The position numbers and the translations under genes were made by a program. A DNA stretch of 64,000 bases, from contig NZ_JAGPXX010000003.1 of NCBI RefSeq assembly GCF_018070345.1, positions 310,001 to 374,000 on the forward strand. The letters run 5' to 3'. Below the pieces are notes generated by a model. The model searched no databases, had not been told where the DNA came from, and saw only the letters and a program-made list of their open reading frames with translations. This document shows positions 17,408 through 26,600 of this stretch, one piece after another. The stretch comes from Streptomyces sp. F63. GTDB lineage: Bacteria; Actinomycetota; Actinomycetes; Streptomycetales; Streptomycetaceae. How positions within the stretch are numbered: the stretch's first letter is position 1; each line of letters opens with the position of its first letter.

Positions 17408-18433
17408 ATGACCCTCGCGAGCGACACCCCCGTACGGCTCACACAGCTCGCCCACGGCGGAGGCTGCGCCTGCAAGATCCCGCCCGGTGAACTGGAGGAC
17501 GTGCTCGGCGGCCTGACCGGGCCGGCGCCGGAGGCGGCGGGCGCTCCGCTCCTCGTCGGGCTCGCCACCGGCGACGACGCGGCCGTCGTGTCGCTGCCCG
17601 CGCCGGGCGGCGCCCCGGCCCGGGCGGTGGTCACCACCGCCGACTTCTTCACCCCCGTCGTCGACGACCCCTACGATTGGGGCCGCATCGCCGCGGCCAA
17701 CGCCCTGTCGGACGTGTACGCGATGGGCGGCAGCCCGGTCGTCGCCGTCAACCTCCTGGCGTGGCCGCGCGACGTGCTCCCGTTCGACCTCGCGCGCGAA
17801 GTCCTCCGCGGCGGCCTGGACATCGCCGCCGAGGCGGGCTGCCACGTGGGCGGCGGACACAGCGTGGACGACCCGGAACCCAAGTACGGCATGGCCGTCA
17901 CCGGCGTGGCGGACCCGGAACGGCTGCTGCGCAACGACGCCGGCCGGCCCGGCCTGCCGCTGTCGCTCACCAAGCCGCTCGGCCTCGGCGTCCTGAACAA
18001 CCGGCACAAGGCCACCGGCGAGCGGTTCGAGCAGGCCGTGGCCACGATGACGGCCCTCAACCGGGACGCCTCGGCCGCGGCCCTGGCGGCCGGGGCGCGC
18101 TGCGCCACCGATGTCACCGGTTTCGGCCTTCTGGGCCATCTGCACAAGCTGGCCCGGGCCTCGGAGGTGACCGCCGTGATCGACACCGCGGCCGTCCCGT
18201 ATCTGGACGGGGCCCGGGAAGCCGTGCGGGACGGCTATGTCAGCGGCGGCACCCGGCGCAACCTGGACTGGGTGGCACCGTTCACCGACTTCGGGGACAC
18301 CGGAGACGGGACGCGCCTGCTGCTGGCCGACGCGCAGACCTCGGGCGGGCTGCTGGTGGCGGGCGAGGTGCCCGGCGCCCCCGTGGTGGGAGAACTGGTG
18401 CCGAGGGGCGCGCACTCCGTCGTGCTGCGCTGA
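17408..18433 (+). CDS. selD: Selenide, water dikinase (selenophosphate synthase)
   Basis: Makes selenophosphate from selenide and ATP, the Se donor for SelA. 341 residues. The glycine-rich N-terminal loop LAHGGGCACKIPP contains catalytic Cys20 and Lys23, matching the Cys17/Lys20 pair of the E. coli enzyme; this copy uses Cys, not Sec. Also visible: TGDDAAV and VVTTADFFTPVVDDPYDWGRIAAANALSDVYAMGG (the AIRS-like ATP-binding core), LTKPLGLGVLNN, ATDVTGFGLLGHLHKLA. GGAAGG lies 8 nt before the ATG. It faces the formate dehydrogenase gene tail to tail, with two hairpins between. Confidence 0.95.
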   Translation: MTLASDTPVRLTQLAHGGGCACKIPPGELEDVLGGLTGPAPEAAGAPLLVGLATGDDAAVVSLPAPGGAPARAVVTTADFFTPVVDDPYDWGRIAAANALSDVYAMGGSPVVAVNLLAWPRDVLPFDLAREVLRGGLDIAAEAGCHVGGGHSVDDPEPKYGMAVTGVADPERLLRNDAGRPGLPLSLTKPLGLGVLNNRHKATGERFEQAVATMTALNRDASAAALAAGARCATDVTGFGLLGHLHKLARASEVTAVIDTAAVPYLDGAREAVRDGYVSGGTRRNLDWVAPFTDFGDTGDGTRLLLADAQTSGGLLVAGEVPGAPVVGELVPRGAHSVVLR

Positions 18434-18438
18434 GCGCG

Positions 18439-18454
18439 CGCCCCCTCAGGGGCG
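18439..18454. terminator. Hairpin after selD
   Basis: CGCCCC (18439-18444) pairs with GGGGCG (18449-18454) around CTCA, 5 nt past the selD stop. Short stem, plausible as part of a bidirectional terminator. Confidence 0.45.
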
Positions 18455-18491
18455 TCCTCTCCCGCGCGCCCCCACGCGCCTGCCCTCCAGA

Positions 18492-18507
18492 GGCGTCCGG
18501 AGACGCC
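18492..18507. terminator. Hairpin after formate dehydrogenase gene
   Basis: GGCGTC (18492-18497) pairs with GACGCC (18502-18507) around CGGA, 9 nt past the stop of the minus-strand formate dehydrogenase gene. Confidence 0.5.
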
Positions 18508-18516
18508 CCCTCGCGG

Positions 18517-21500
18517 TCAGGGCTCGGTGCCGGTGTGCTCGTCGATACCGGCCCGGGCCCGGTAGTCCCGCACCAGGTCCCGGGCGGCCGGGCCGCGGGG
18601 GCGGTGGCCGGCCCGGATGTCCACGGCGAACGCCTTGGCCTCCTGGATGTGGGTGTTGGGGTCGAGGGACAGGTGCAGCAGCTCGTTGGCCGCGTCTCCC
18701 GTGGAGTAGCCGTTCGGGCCCCAGTGGTAGGGCAGCCCGACCTGGTGCAGCCGCCGTCCCTGCACCGTCAGCGGAGCCACGCGGTCGGTGACCAGGACCC
18801 GTGCCTCGATCACGCCGCGCGCGCTGACGATCGTGGCCCACCCGGTGTGCTCCAGGCCGCGTTCCGCCGCCAGTTCGGGCGACACCTCGCAGAAGAACTC
18901 GGGCTGCAGCTCCGCCAGATACGGCAGCCAGCGGGACATGCCGCCCGCGGTGTGGTGCTCGGTGAGCCGGTAGGTGGTGGCGACGAAGGGGAACACCTCC
19001 GAGCCGGGTTCCCGGCCGCTGGGCTGGTAGCGGTTGTCGGGGTGCGGCTGCAGCAAGTGCCGTGCCGGGTTGCGCTGCCGCCCGTACAGCAGGTTCGGGA
19101 ACGGCGAGTCCTGCGGCTCGTAGTGCGTGGGCAGCGGGCCGTCGGTGAGGCCGGAGGGCACGTACAGCCACGCCTTGCCGTCGGCCTGCATGATGAAGGC
19201 GTCGGTGCCCGTCAGGGCCTCCGGGCCGGTGGCGCCCTCCGGCGGCTGGTGATCGGGGGCCTTGTCGGGCTTGAAGTCGGGGACGTCGTGGCCGGACCAG
19301 GAACCCTCGGCCTCGTCCCACCACACCAGGGCCTTGCGTTCGCTCCACGGCCGGCCGTCCGGGTCGGCCGAGGCGCGGTTGTAGAGGATGCGGCGGTTGG
19401 CGGGCCAGGCCCAGCCCCATTCGCCGGCCACCCAGTTCTGCTCCCCGCCCGGTTTGCGGCGGGCCGCCTGGTTGACGCCGTCGGCGTACACCCCGCAGTA
19501 GATCCAGCAGCCGCAGGCGGTGGAGCCGTCGTCCTTGAGCTGTTCGTAGGAGGCCAGCGGGTTCCCGTCGGCGTCGCGGCCGTTGATCTCGGCGAGCACG
19601 GCCTCGGCCTCGGGTTCGGCGTGCCGCCCCTTGGTGGGGTAGTCCCAGGTCAGGTCCAGCAGCGGCCGGTCCATCGGATCGGTGGAGGCGGCCAGCTTCT
19701 GCCGGATGAGGCGTCCGAGGTGGTAGGTGAACCACAGGTCGCTGCGGGCCTCGCCGGGCGGCTCGACGGCCTGGTGGTGCCATTGCAGCAGGCGCTGGGT
19801 GTTGGTGAAGGTGCCGTCCTTCTCGGTGTGCGCGGCGGCCGGCAGGAAGAACACCTCGGTGCCGATGTCCTCGGTGCGCATTTCCCCCGTCTCGATCTCG
19901 GGGCCGTCCTTCCACCAGGTGGCCGACTCGATGAGGGAGAAGTCCCGTACGACAAGCCAGTCCAGCGCGGCCATGCCGAGGCGCTGGATCTTGGCGTTGC
20001 CGGACCCCACGGCGGGGTTCTCGCCCATCAGGAAGTAGCCCTTGCAGGTCCCTTCGATCTGGGCCATGGCCGTCTCGTAGGTGGAGTGGGAGCCCGTCAG
20101 CCGCGGCAGGTAGTCGAAGCAGAAGTCGTTGTCCCCGGTGGCGGCCTCGCCCCAGTACGCCTTGAGCAGGCTGACCAGGTAGGAGCGCATGTTGCCCCAG
20201 TAGCCCTTCCGGGCCGCGTCGGCCTGCACGAAGGTGTCCAGGTCCTGCTGCGCGTGGGCGTGGGGCATCGGGATGTAGCCGGGCAGCAGGTTGAACAGGG
20301 TGGGGATGTCCGTCGAGCCCTGGATGGACGCGTGCCCGCGCAGGGCCAGGATGCCGCCGCCCGGCCGGCCGATGTTGCCGAGCAGGCTCTGCAGGACGGC
20401 GGCCGCGCGGATGTACTGCACGCCCACCGTGTGCTGGGTCCAGCCGACCGCGTAGGCGAAGGCGGTGGTCCGCTCGCGCCCGGAGTTCTCCGTCACCAGC
20501 TCGCACACCCGGCGGAAGACGTCCTGCGGCACACCGCAGATCTGCTCGACCATCTCGGGGGTGTAGCGGGCGTAGTGCCGCTTGAGCACCTGGAAGACGC
20601 AGCGCGGATCGGTCAGCGTCTCGTCCCGTTCGGGCTCGCCCGCGCCGATGTCCGCCCCGCCGGACCCGTGGGCCTCGCCGCGGGCCGCGCCGGTCACCGA
20701 ACTGTCGCTACCGGTGCGCTTCTCGTACATCTGGTCACGCTTGCCCGAGGCGGCCTGGACCTCCATGCCCGCGTACTGCCAGCTCTCGTTGTCGTAGCTG
20801 CGGCTGTCGGGGTCGAGGCCGGAGAAGACGCCGTCGAGGTCCTCGGTGTCGCGGAAGTCCTCCCGCAGGATGACCGGCCCGTTGGTGTAGGCCACGACAT
20901 AGTCGCGGAAGTAGCTCTCCGTCCGCAGGACATGGTTGATGATCCCGCCGAGGAAGGCGATGTCCGAGCCCGCGCGCAGGGGCACGTGCAGATCTGCCAG
21001 CGCGCTGGTGCGGGTGAACCGCGGATCGACGTGGATCACCTTCGCGCCCCGGGCCTTCGCCTCCATCACCCACTGGAACCCGACCGGATGGCACTCGGCC
21101 ATGTTCGAGCCCTGGATGACGATGCAGTCCGAGTTCTGCAGGTCCTGCTGGAAGGTGGTCGCGCCGCCGCGGCCGAACGAGGTCCCCAGACTGGGGACGG
21201 TGGAGGAGTGTCAAACGCGCGCCTGGTTCTCGATCTGCACGGCTCCCAGGGCGGTGAACAACTTCTTGATCAGGTAGTTCTCTTCGTTGTCGAGCGTGGC
21301 CCCGCCCAGGCTGGCGATGCCCAGCGTGCGGCGGGTCCGGGCCCCGTCGGCCTCCCACTGCCATCCGCTGCGGCGCGCCTCGATGACCCGGTCGGCGATC
21401 ATGTCCATCGCCGTGTCGAGGTCCAGGCGCTCCCACTCGGTGCCGTGCGGGCGCCGGTAGAGGACGCCGTGCTCACGGGCGCCCCCGGTGGTGAGCTGAA

Positions 21501-21777
21501 GGCTGGCCGCGCCCTTGGGACACAGCCGGCCGCGCGAGATGGGGGAGTCGGGGTCGCCCTCGATCTGGGTGACCCGATCGTCCTCGACGTAGACGTTCTG
21601 GCCGCAGCCCACGGCGCAGTACGGGCAGACCGACTTCACCACCCGGTCGGCGGACGCCACCCGGGAGGTGAGCCGCGCGCTGGTCGCGCTCTTGGCGGCG
21701 GCTCCGCGGCCCAGGGGATCCGTCCCCCTGAGCTGGCGGTACACCGGCCAGGAGTCGATCCAGGTGCGTACGCCCAT
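18517..21777 (-). CDS. Selenocysteine-containing formate dehydrogenase, large subunit
   Basis: Oxidises formate to CO2 on a molybdenum/tungsten bis-pterin centre. The gene must be read through an in-frame TGA at 21211-21213: upstream the frame runs from ATG 21777 to IENQARV, downstream it continues HSSTVPSLGTSFGRGG without a break to 18517, giving 1086 residues with Sec189 where formate dehydrogenases carry catalytic Sec/Cys. Cys51, 54, 58 and 86 (CPYCAVGC, RLCPKG) bind a 4Fe-4S cluster. QGSNMAECHPVGFQW, HVDPRFTRTSALAD and the C-terminal molybdopterin-binding domain (near 920-1080) are typical. No twin-arginine signal is seen, so a cytoplasmic or peripheral enzyme is inferred. No small subunit is adjacent. 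A SECIS-like hairpin follows the TGA. Confidence 0.93.
21182..21213 (-). promoter_or_regulatory. UGA-Sec codon and SECIS-like hairpin
   Basis: On the coding strand the TGA (21213-21211) is followed after 12 nt by GTCCCCAGTCTGGGGAC (21198-21182), a perfect 7-bp stem with loop GTC. The E. coli fdhF element has the same plan: 11 nt, then a stem capped by a GGUC-type loop within AGGUCUG; here the apex reads AGUCUG. Sequence and spacing fit a bacterial SECIS bound by SelB. Confidence 0.88.
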
Positions 21778-22002
21778 GACGCTCTGCCCCTTCCGTCCCT
21801 TCCGTGGTGCTCGCTGTGGGGCTGTGTGCCCGCTTCCCGCCGGTTCACACCCGCCCCCGCCGCACGAGTTCGCCATTCCGGTGGCCGAGGAGCCCCGGCC
21901 GCCGCTCCCGCCCGCGGCGGAACGCCCGCGCTTCGGGCCGGCGGGGCGGGGTACTCGTCGCCGGCACGGTCCGCGTCCCCCGGCACGGGAGTGAGGAGAC
22001 CC

Positions 22003-22698
22003 ATGAGAACGCTGAGCAAGAGGGGTGTACCGACCGCGGCGGCCACGTCGTTTCTCGCCGCGAAGGCGTCCGCGAAGACGTCCGCCAGGGCGGGGAAGGC
22101 GGGGAAGACCGCTACGGCCCGGCCCCTGCGGGCCCTTCGCGCGCTGGGCGGCGAAAGCGTCGTCGACGTCCTGACCCGTCAGCACCGCCGGATCCGGCTC
22201 GGTTTCCTGCGCGCGGCCCTGCCGGGGCCGGGCCGCCGCCGGAACTTCGACCGGCTGATGCGGCTGCTCGCCGTGCACGAGGCGGCCGAGGAGGCGCACG
22301 TCCACCCCGCGGCGCGCAAGGCGCTCCGGCACGGCCGCGACCTGGCCGCCCGCAGGCGCCGCGAGGAGAAGGAAGCCAAGCGGCTGCTGGTGGAGCTGCG
22401 GCGGACCGGCCCGCACGGCCGCGGGTATCTGCGCCGGCTGAACGAGGCCCGGCGCGCGGTCGGCCGGCACGCCGCACGCGAGGAACGGGAGGAACTGGCC
22501 GCGCTGGGGCGAGTCCTGAGTCCGGCCCGGCTGCGCATGCTGGGCGCGGAGGTGAAGCTCGCCCAGGTGTACGCGCCGACCCGGCCGCACCGCTGGGTCA
22601 ACAACGAGCTCACGAACAAGCTGGCGGCACCGGTCCTCGGGCCGCTGGACCGCGCCCTCGACGCGGCTCGCCGCCGCAACGGAGCCCGGCCCGGCTGA
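22003..22698 (+). CDS. Hemerythrin HHE-domain protein
   Basis: A 231-residue basic protein. An Ala/Lys-rich N-terminus (about 45 residues) precedes a four-helix hemerythrin-like domain with LTRQHRRIRLGFL, LLAVHEAAEEAHVHPAARK and VGRHAAREEREELAAL, supplying the His/Glu ligands of a di-iron site. Such proteins sense or bind O2, NO or iron. The C-terminal part (KLAQVYAPTRPHRWVNNELTNKLAAPVLGPLDRALDA) is common in actinobacterial members. SD GAGGAG lies 6 nt before the ATG. It is divergent from the formate dehydrogenase gene (225 nt apart), so an oxygen-related link is possible but unproven. Confidence 0.8.
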   Translation: MRTLSKRGVPTAAATSFLAAKASAKTSARAGKAGKTATARPLRALRALGGESVVDVLTRQHRRIRLGFLRAALPGPGRRRNFDRLMRLLAVHEAAEEAHVHPAARKALRHGRDLAARRRREEKEAKRLLVELRRTGPHGRGYLRRLNEARRAVGRHAAREEREELAALGRVLSPARLRMLGAEVKLAQVYAPTRPHRWVNNELTNKLAAPVLGPLDRALDAARRRNGARPG

Positions 22699-22849
22699 CC
22701 CGGCTGACCCGGCTGCCGGACCCGGCCCCGCTCTCCGGGGCCGGGTCCGCGGCCGCCGCCGCGTCGGATGCAGCGCGCCGGAGGGGCGGCGGGCCGGCGA
22801 TCGCCCGGCAGGCGCCCGGGGCGCCGGTGACGGCCGACGACGGCCGGGC

Positions 22850-23350
22850 CTATTCCTGCGCGGGATCGCTGTGATGTTCCTCTTCCTCCCGCGCCGTCTG
22901 CCGCTCCACCTCCTCGCCGTGCCGGGAGGACGCCTGGGCCCGTTCCGCCACGGCGAGCTCCACCCCGGCCACGGACAAGTAGGCGACGGACACGGAGAAG
23001 GAGGCCATCGGCCAGGCCGCGACCCCGCCGACGAAGCGGGCGCAGGCCCAGGCGAGCAGCGTCGCCGTGCCCACCGACAGCAGGCTCAGGGAGACCCCCA
23101 TGGCCGTGACCGTGCTGGGCTCCGGCTCCAGCGGCTTGCGGAACCGGCCGGACGCCAGTGCCTGCAGAAGGCTGAAGGCCGCGGCGGCACCCAGCGCGAA
23201 GGAGATCAGGTGGACGACACCCGCGACCCTGGCCTCGGCGTTGAGCATGGCCATGGCCACGGTGATGGACACCGAGTAGCCGTAGGCCTGTCCGTTGTTG
23301 CGCAGGGACGCACGCACTCCGTGTGCCAGGCGCCCCACCGCGCCGCTCAC
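22850..23350 (-). CDS. Multi-pass membrane protein, unknown function
   Basis: A 166-residue protein with four predicted membrane helices (about 27-45, 46-65, 83-105, 110-132) and a charged C-terminal tail ending in an EEEE/His segment. The N-terminus (NNGQAYGYSVSITVAMAMLN) is shared by uncharacterised actinobacterial membrane proteins. GTG start with a weak SD. No close partner; the gap 22699-22849 is the convergent region after the hemerythrin gene. Confidence 0.65.
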   Translation of the reverse strand: MSGAVGRLAHGVRASLRNNGQAYGYSVSITVAMAMLNAEARVAGVVHLISFALGAAAAFSLLQALASGRFRKPLEPEPSTVTAMGVSLSLLSVGTATLLAWACARFVGGVAAWPMASFSVSVAYLSVAGVELAVAERAQASSRHGEEVERQTAREEEEHHSDPAQE

Positions 23351-23641
23351 AGGCCCTGCTTCACAGGATTCACCGCGTTCTCGCCTTCTTTCCCCTCACG
23401 GTGCCCCGGCGGGTGAGCCGGGGGCACCAGGCGCCCGGAGCGCCGCGTCCGGCCGGTCACCGGCGCCGGGCGCCGCCGGTGTATCGGCCGTTTCCTCCAC
23501 AGAGCGCACGCCTTCCCGGCCGGGGCGTCCGGGAACCCCGGCGTCATCCGGTCGCAGCCACACGCAGGCCCGGAGCCCCGTGGGCCGCGGGGGCCCATGC
23601 GGCGGGCCGGCCCGCCCCCGGGCCACGGCGGCGCGCCGCCG

Positions 23642-24247
23642 TCATCCGTCCCCGGCCCGGCTCCGCGCTCTGCCGGAGGCCGCCACGGTGAGCAGCGGGG
23701 CGATCGCCAGGACGAGGGCCAGCCCGGTCAGCATCCCGTAGAGGGGCGGCCCGGGCCGGGAGATGCCGGATGTGATCAGCAGCGCGGTGGCGGCTGCCGG
23801 GGGGTGCGGGGCGTCGAGGACGTGCAGCAGGAACAGGGTCAGTCCCACCGCGAGGGCCTGTGCGGCGATCTGCGCGGTGGTGTCGCCCCGCCGGGCGACG
23901 ATCGACGGGTGGTGCCACAGGCCGAACGCGGCCAGGAGGGCCAGTCCGATGCCGACCGCCGAGGCGTGGCCGAGGACGGCGGCCCGCAACCGCCTGCCCA
24001 CGGTGTCCGGGTGGTCCAGCAGCAGATACGCGGTCGGTCCCACGGTGGTCGTCAGCGCCACCCAGCCGATGAGCCGTCCGCAGGCGCCGACCCCGGCCAG
24101 CAGCACGGCGGAGAGCAGGAGGAGCCGGGCACCGGAGAGGAACCGGCTCCGCAGGGGGGCTTCGCGGTCCCGCCCGGGCTCCCGGACGACCGTGCCCTCC
24201 GACCGCGCCGTCACGGGTGCCCGCCCGCACGGCGGGCCTGCACCCAT
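23642..24247 (-). CDS. HPP family membrane protein
   Basis: A 201-residue protein with four membrane helices after a short cytoplasmic N-terminus. HPP signatures: LTTTVGPTAYLLLDHPDTVGRRLRAAVLGHASAVGIGL and the defining LDAPHPPAAATALLITSGI near 150-170. HPP proteins include plastid and cyanobacterial nitrite transporters; the bacterial ligand is unproven. ATG at 24247 and GTG at 24214 are both possible starts; the hydrophobic core begins after either. About 290 nt separate it from the preceding membrane gene; no operon is evident. Confidence 0.75.
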   Translation of the reverse strand: MGAGPPCGRAPVTARSEGTVVREPGRDREAPLRSRFLSGARLLLLSAVLLAGVGACGRLIGWVALTTTVGPTAYLLLDHPDTVGRRLRAAVLGHASAVGIGLALLAAFGLWHHPSIVARRGDTTAQIAAQALAVGLTLFLLHVLDAPHPPAAATALLITSGISRPGPPLYGMLTGLALVLAIAPLLTVAASGRARSRAGDG

Positions 24248-24434
24248 GCGTGGCCTGTCGCCGCGGGTTCCCCCGTCCGGGCGCGGCCCCGTTCATCCCG
24301 CCGCGCCCCGCCCCCGCGCCCGCCGGCCGCCCCGGGCCGCGGGATCCGCCCCGGCCCGGGTGGTGTGCCGGAGCCTGCCCGGGCAGCTGCGGCGGACGTC
24401 CTCCCGCGGCCGGGGGGCGGCGGTTCCGCGGCCG

Positions 24435-24806
24435 TCACTCGGCGCCGTAGGCGACGGTCGACAGCAGGGCGTTCGCCGGCTGGCGGCTGTCGAGACGGGT
24501 GTGCTGGACGACCACGGGCACATCGCTCACCAGCACCGACGCGTAGTCCGAGCCGACGGGTACCGCGCCGTCCCCGGCGAAGTCGTTGAACCGCTGGTGC
24601 ACCGTGCGCCGGGCGGGCACGGTCACGCGGAACGGCCCGGCGGGCTCGCGGTCCGGGAAGAAGCAGGTGATCTCCACCTGGGCGTCCGTGTCGCCGGTGT
24701 TGAGGATGCACGCGGTCTCGTGGCTGGCCATCTCCTCCGGCCCGGTGCTGGAGCCGGGGATGAACCCTTCGGCGATCACCCAGGTGCGCTGTCCGAGGTG
24801 TTCCAC
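24435..24806 (-). CDS. Sensory rhodopsin transducer (ASRT) family protein
   Basis: A 123-residue all-beta protein matching the family of the Anabaena sensory rhodopsin transducer: RTWVIAEGFIPGSSTG at the start, HETACILNTGDTDAQVEITCFFPDREPAGP, VPARRTVHQRFND, and VPVVVQHTRLDSRQPANALLSTVAY. Members without a rhodopsin partner are widespread and resemble small-molecule-binding beta-sandwiches. No rhodopsin gene is in this window, so the signal is unknown. GTG start with an SD (GAGGAGAGG) about 9 nt upstream. Confidence 0.85.
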   Translation of the reverse strand: MEHLGQRTWVIAEGFIPGSSTGPEEMASHETACILNTGDTDAQVEITCFFPDREPAGPFRVTVPARRTVHQRFNDFAGDGAVPVGSDYASVLVSDVPVVVQHTRLDSRQPANALLSTVAYGAE

Positions 24807-25175
24807 AGTGCGTACCTCTCCTCGTGGGGAACGGAGTCGTCTCGGCCGGCGGCGGGGCCGGCGGACCGCGGGAGCACGAAGCAGCGCGCCGGGCCGGCGG
24901 GCTCGCGGAAGCCGCCGCGCCGTTCCTGCCGGCCTACGGGGTCACCCGGAACGAGCCTTCCGAAACGCACCGTCACGCGTCGTGGACGGAAGGCCCCCGC
25001 GGCTCGCCCGGCTCACCCGGCCGCGGAGGGAGCCGGCCCGTGCTGTGGTCCCGCTCATCCGGCCGGTGGAGCAAACTCGCCGTTTACGCATCCCTCCGCA
25101 CGGTCACTCGCTGAAGACGGCACAGGCGGAGACGGGCCCGGGACAGCCGGAGGCGGAGGGCCGAGGGAGCGCGTG
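24807..25175. other. Intergenic region, no gene seen
   Basis: About 370 bases dividing the ASRT gene (leftward) from the oxidative cluster (rightward). Both promoters should lie here; no clear -35/-10 pair or operator is visible. Confidence 0.5.
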
Positions 25176-25390
<215 letters not shown>

Positions 25391-25394
<4 letters not shown>

Positions 25395-26551
25395 CGGACT
25401 CCGCGGCTGCCGGAGGAGCCGGCGGGGCACTGGAGGAGTGCCGCATCGACGCGGTCGACGTCCACGCCTTCGAGGTGCCGACCGACGGTCCCGGCGGGAA
25501 GGAGCAGGACGGGACGCTGGAGTGGGACTCCACCACCCTGGTCCTGGTCCGGGTGCACGCCGGCGGCCGGACCGGCCTCGGCTACACCTACGGTGACGTG
25601 TCCGTCGCCTCGTTCGTCACCTCGAAGCTCGCCCCGGTGCTGCGGGGGCAGGACGTCACCGCACCGCCGGCGCTGTGGCACAGCATGGGCGCCCGGATCC
25701 GCAACGCCGGCCGCCCCGGCGTCGGAGCCATGGCGGTCTCCGCCGTCGACGTGGCGCTGTGGGACCTCAAGGCCAGACTGCTGGGGCTGCCGCTGGTCCA
25801 CCTGCTGCCCGCCCACCACGACCGGGTACCGGTGTACGGCAGCGGCGGATTCACCAACTACCCGCTCGGCCGGCTCACCGAGCAGCTCGCCGGCTGGGTG
25901 GACCGGGGCATCCCCCGGGTGAAGCTCAAGACCTCCCGGGAGCCCGGACGGGACCCGGAGCGGCTGACCGCCGTCCGCGGGGCCATCGGCGACGGGCCGG
26001 AGCTCCTCACCGACGCCAACGGGGCGCTCACCGGCAAGGAGGCCCTGTACTGGGCGCACCGGTTCCACGACGCGTGGGACGTGCGCTGGCTGGAGGAGCC
26101 CGTCAGCTCGGCCGACTTCGCGGGGCTGCGGCTGCTGCGCGACCGGGGCCCGGGGCGCCTGGAGATCGCGGCGGGCGAATACGCCTTCACCCCGCGCGAC
26201 TTCGTCAACCTCCTGGAGCCCCCGGCCGTGGACTGCCTCCAGGCCGATGTGACCCGCTGCGGCGGCATCACCGGCGTACTGGAGATCGCCGGCCTGTCGG
26301 CGGCCCGGCACATCGACCTGTCCGCCCACTGCGCCCCGGCGCTCTCCGCGCACGCCTTCTGCGCCGTGCGCCGGCTGCGGCACCTGGAGTACTTCCACGA
26401 CCACGTCCGCGTGGAGGACCTGCTGTTCGACGGCACCCTGCCGCCCGACGGCGGCGCCATGCGGCCCGACACCGGCCGGCCGGGGCTGGGCCTGGACGTC
26501 AAGTGGGCCGACGCCGAGCCCTACCGCGTCCACGGAACACGACCGGAGTGA
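25391..26551 (+). CDS. Mandelate racemase/enolase-superfamily enzyme
   Basis: A 386-residue enolase-superfamily member that should abstract the alpha-proton of a carboxylate (sugar-acid dehydratase or racemase). Barrel signatures: KLK with Lys178/Lys180, metal ligand Asp208 in LTDANGAL, Glu235/Glu236 in WLEEPVSSADF, AAGEYAFTPRDFVNLL, ADVTRCGGITGVLEI, and SAHCAPALSAHAF with the strand-7 His. The N-terminal capping domain is about residues 10-135. Substrate cannot be named; the neighbouring FAD/Fe-S dehydrogenase suggests a hydroxy- or sugar acid pathway. Start overlaps the upstream small ORF (ATGA); the next gene begins 49 nt downstream. Confidence 0.88.
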
Positions 26552-26600
26552 CCGGCCCGACCAGCCCGACCAGGCGTTCTTGAGGAGAGTGGAAACCCGC

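Noticed and set aside
21211..21213. Frameshift or nonsense pseudogene in the formate dehydrogenase gene
   Set aside because: The stop is a UGA at the Sec site, is followed by a SECIS-like hairpin, and the complete Sec machinery lies next to it.
17677..22698. A 1673-codon plus-strand open frame opposite the formate dehydrogenase gene
   Set aside because: It is the antisense frame of a high-GC gene; the real content is selD, the minus-strand formate dehydrogenase gene, and (for the last 696 nt) the hemerythrin gene.
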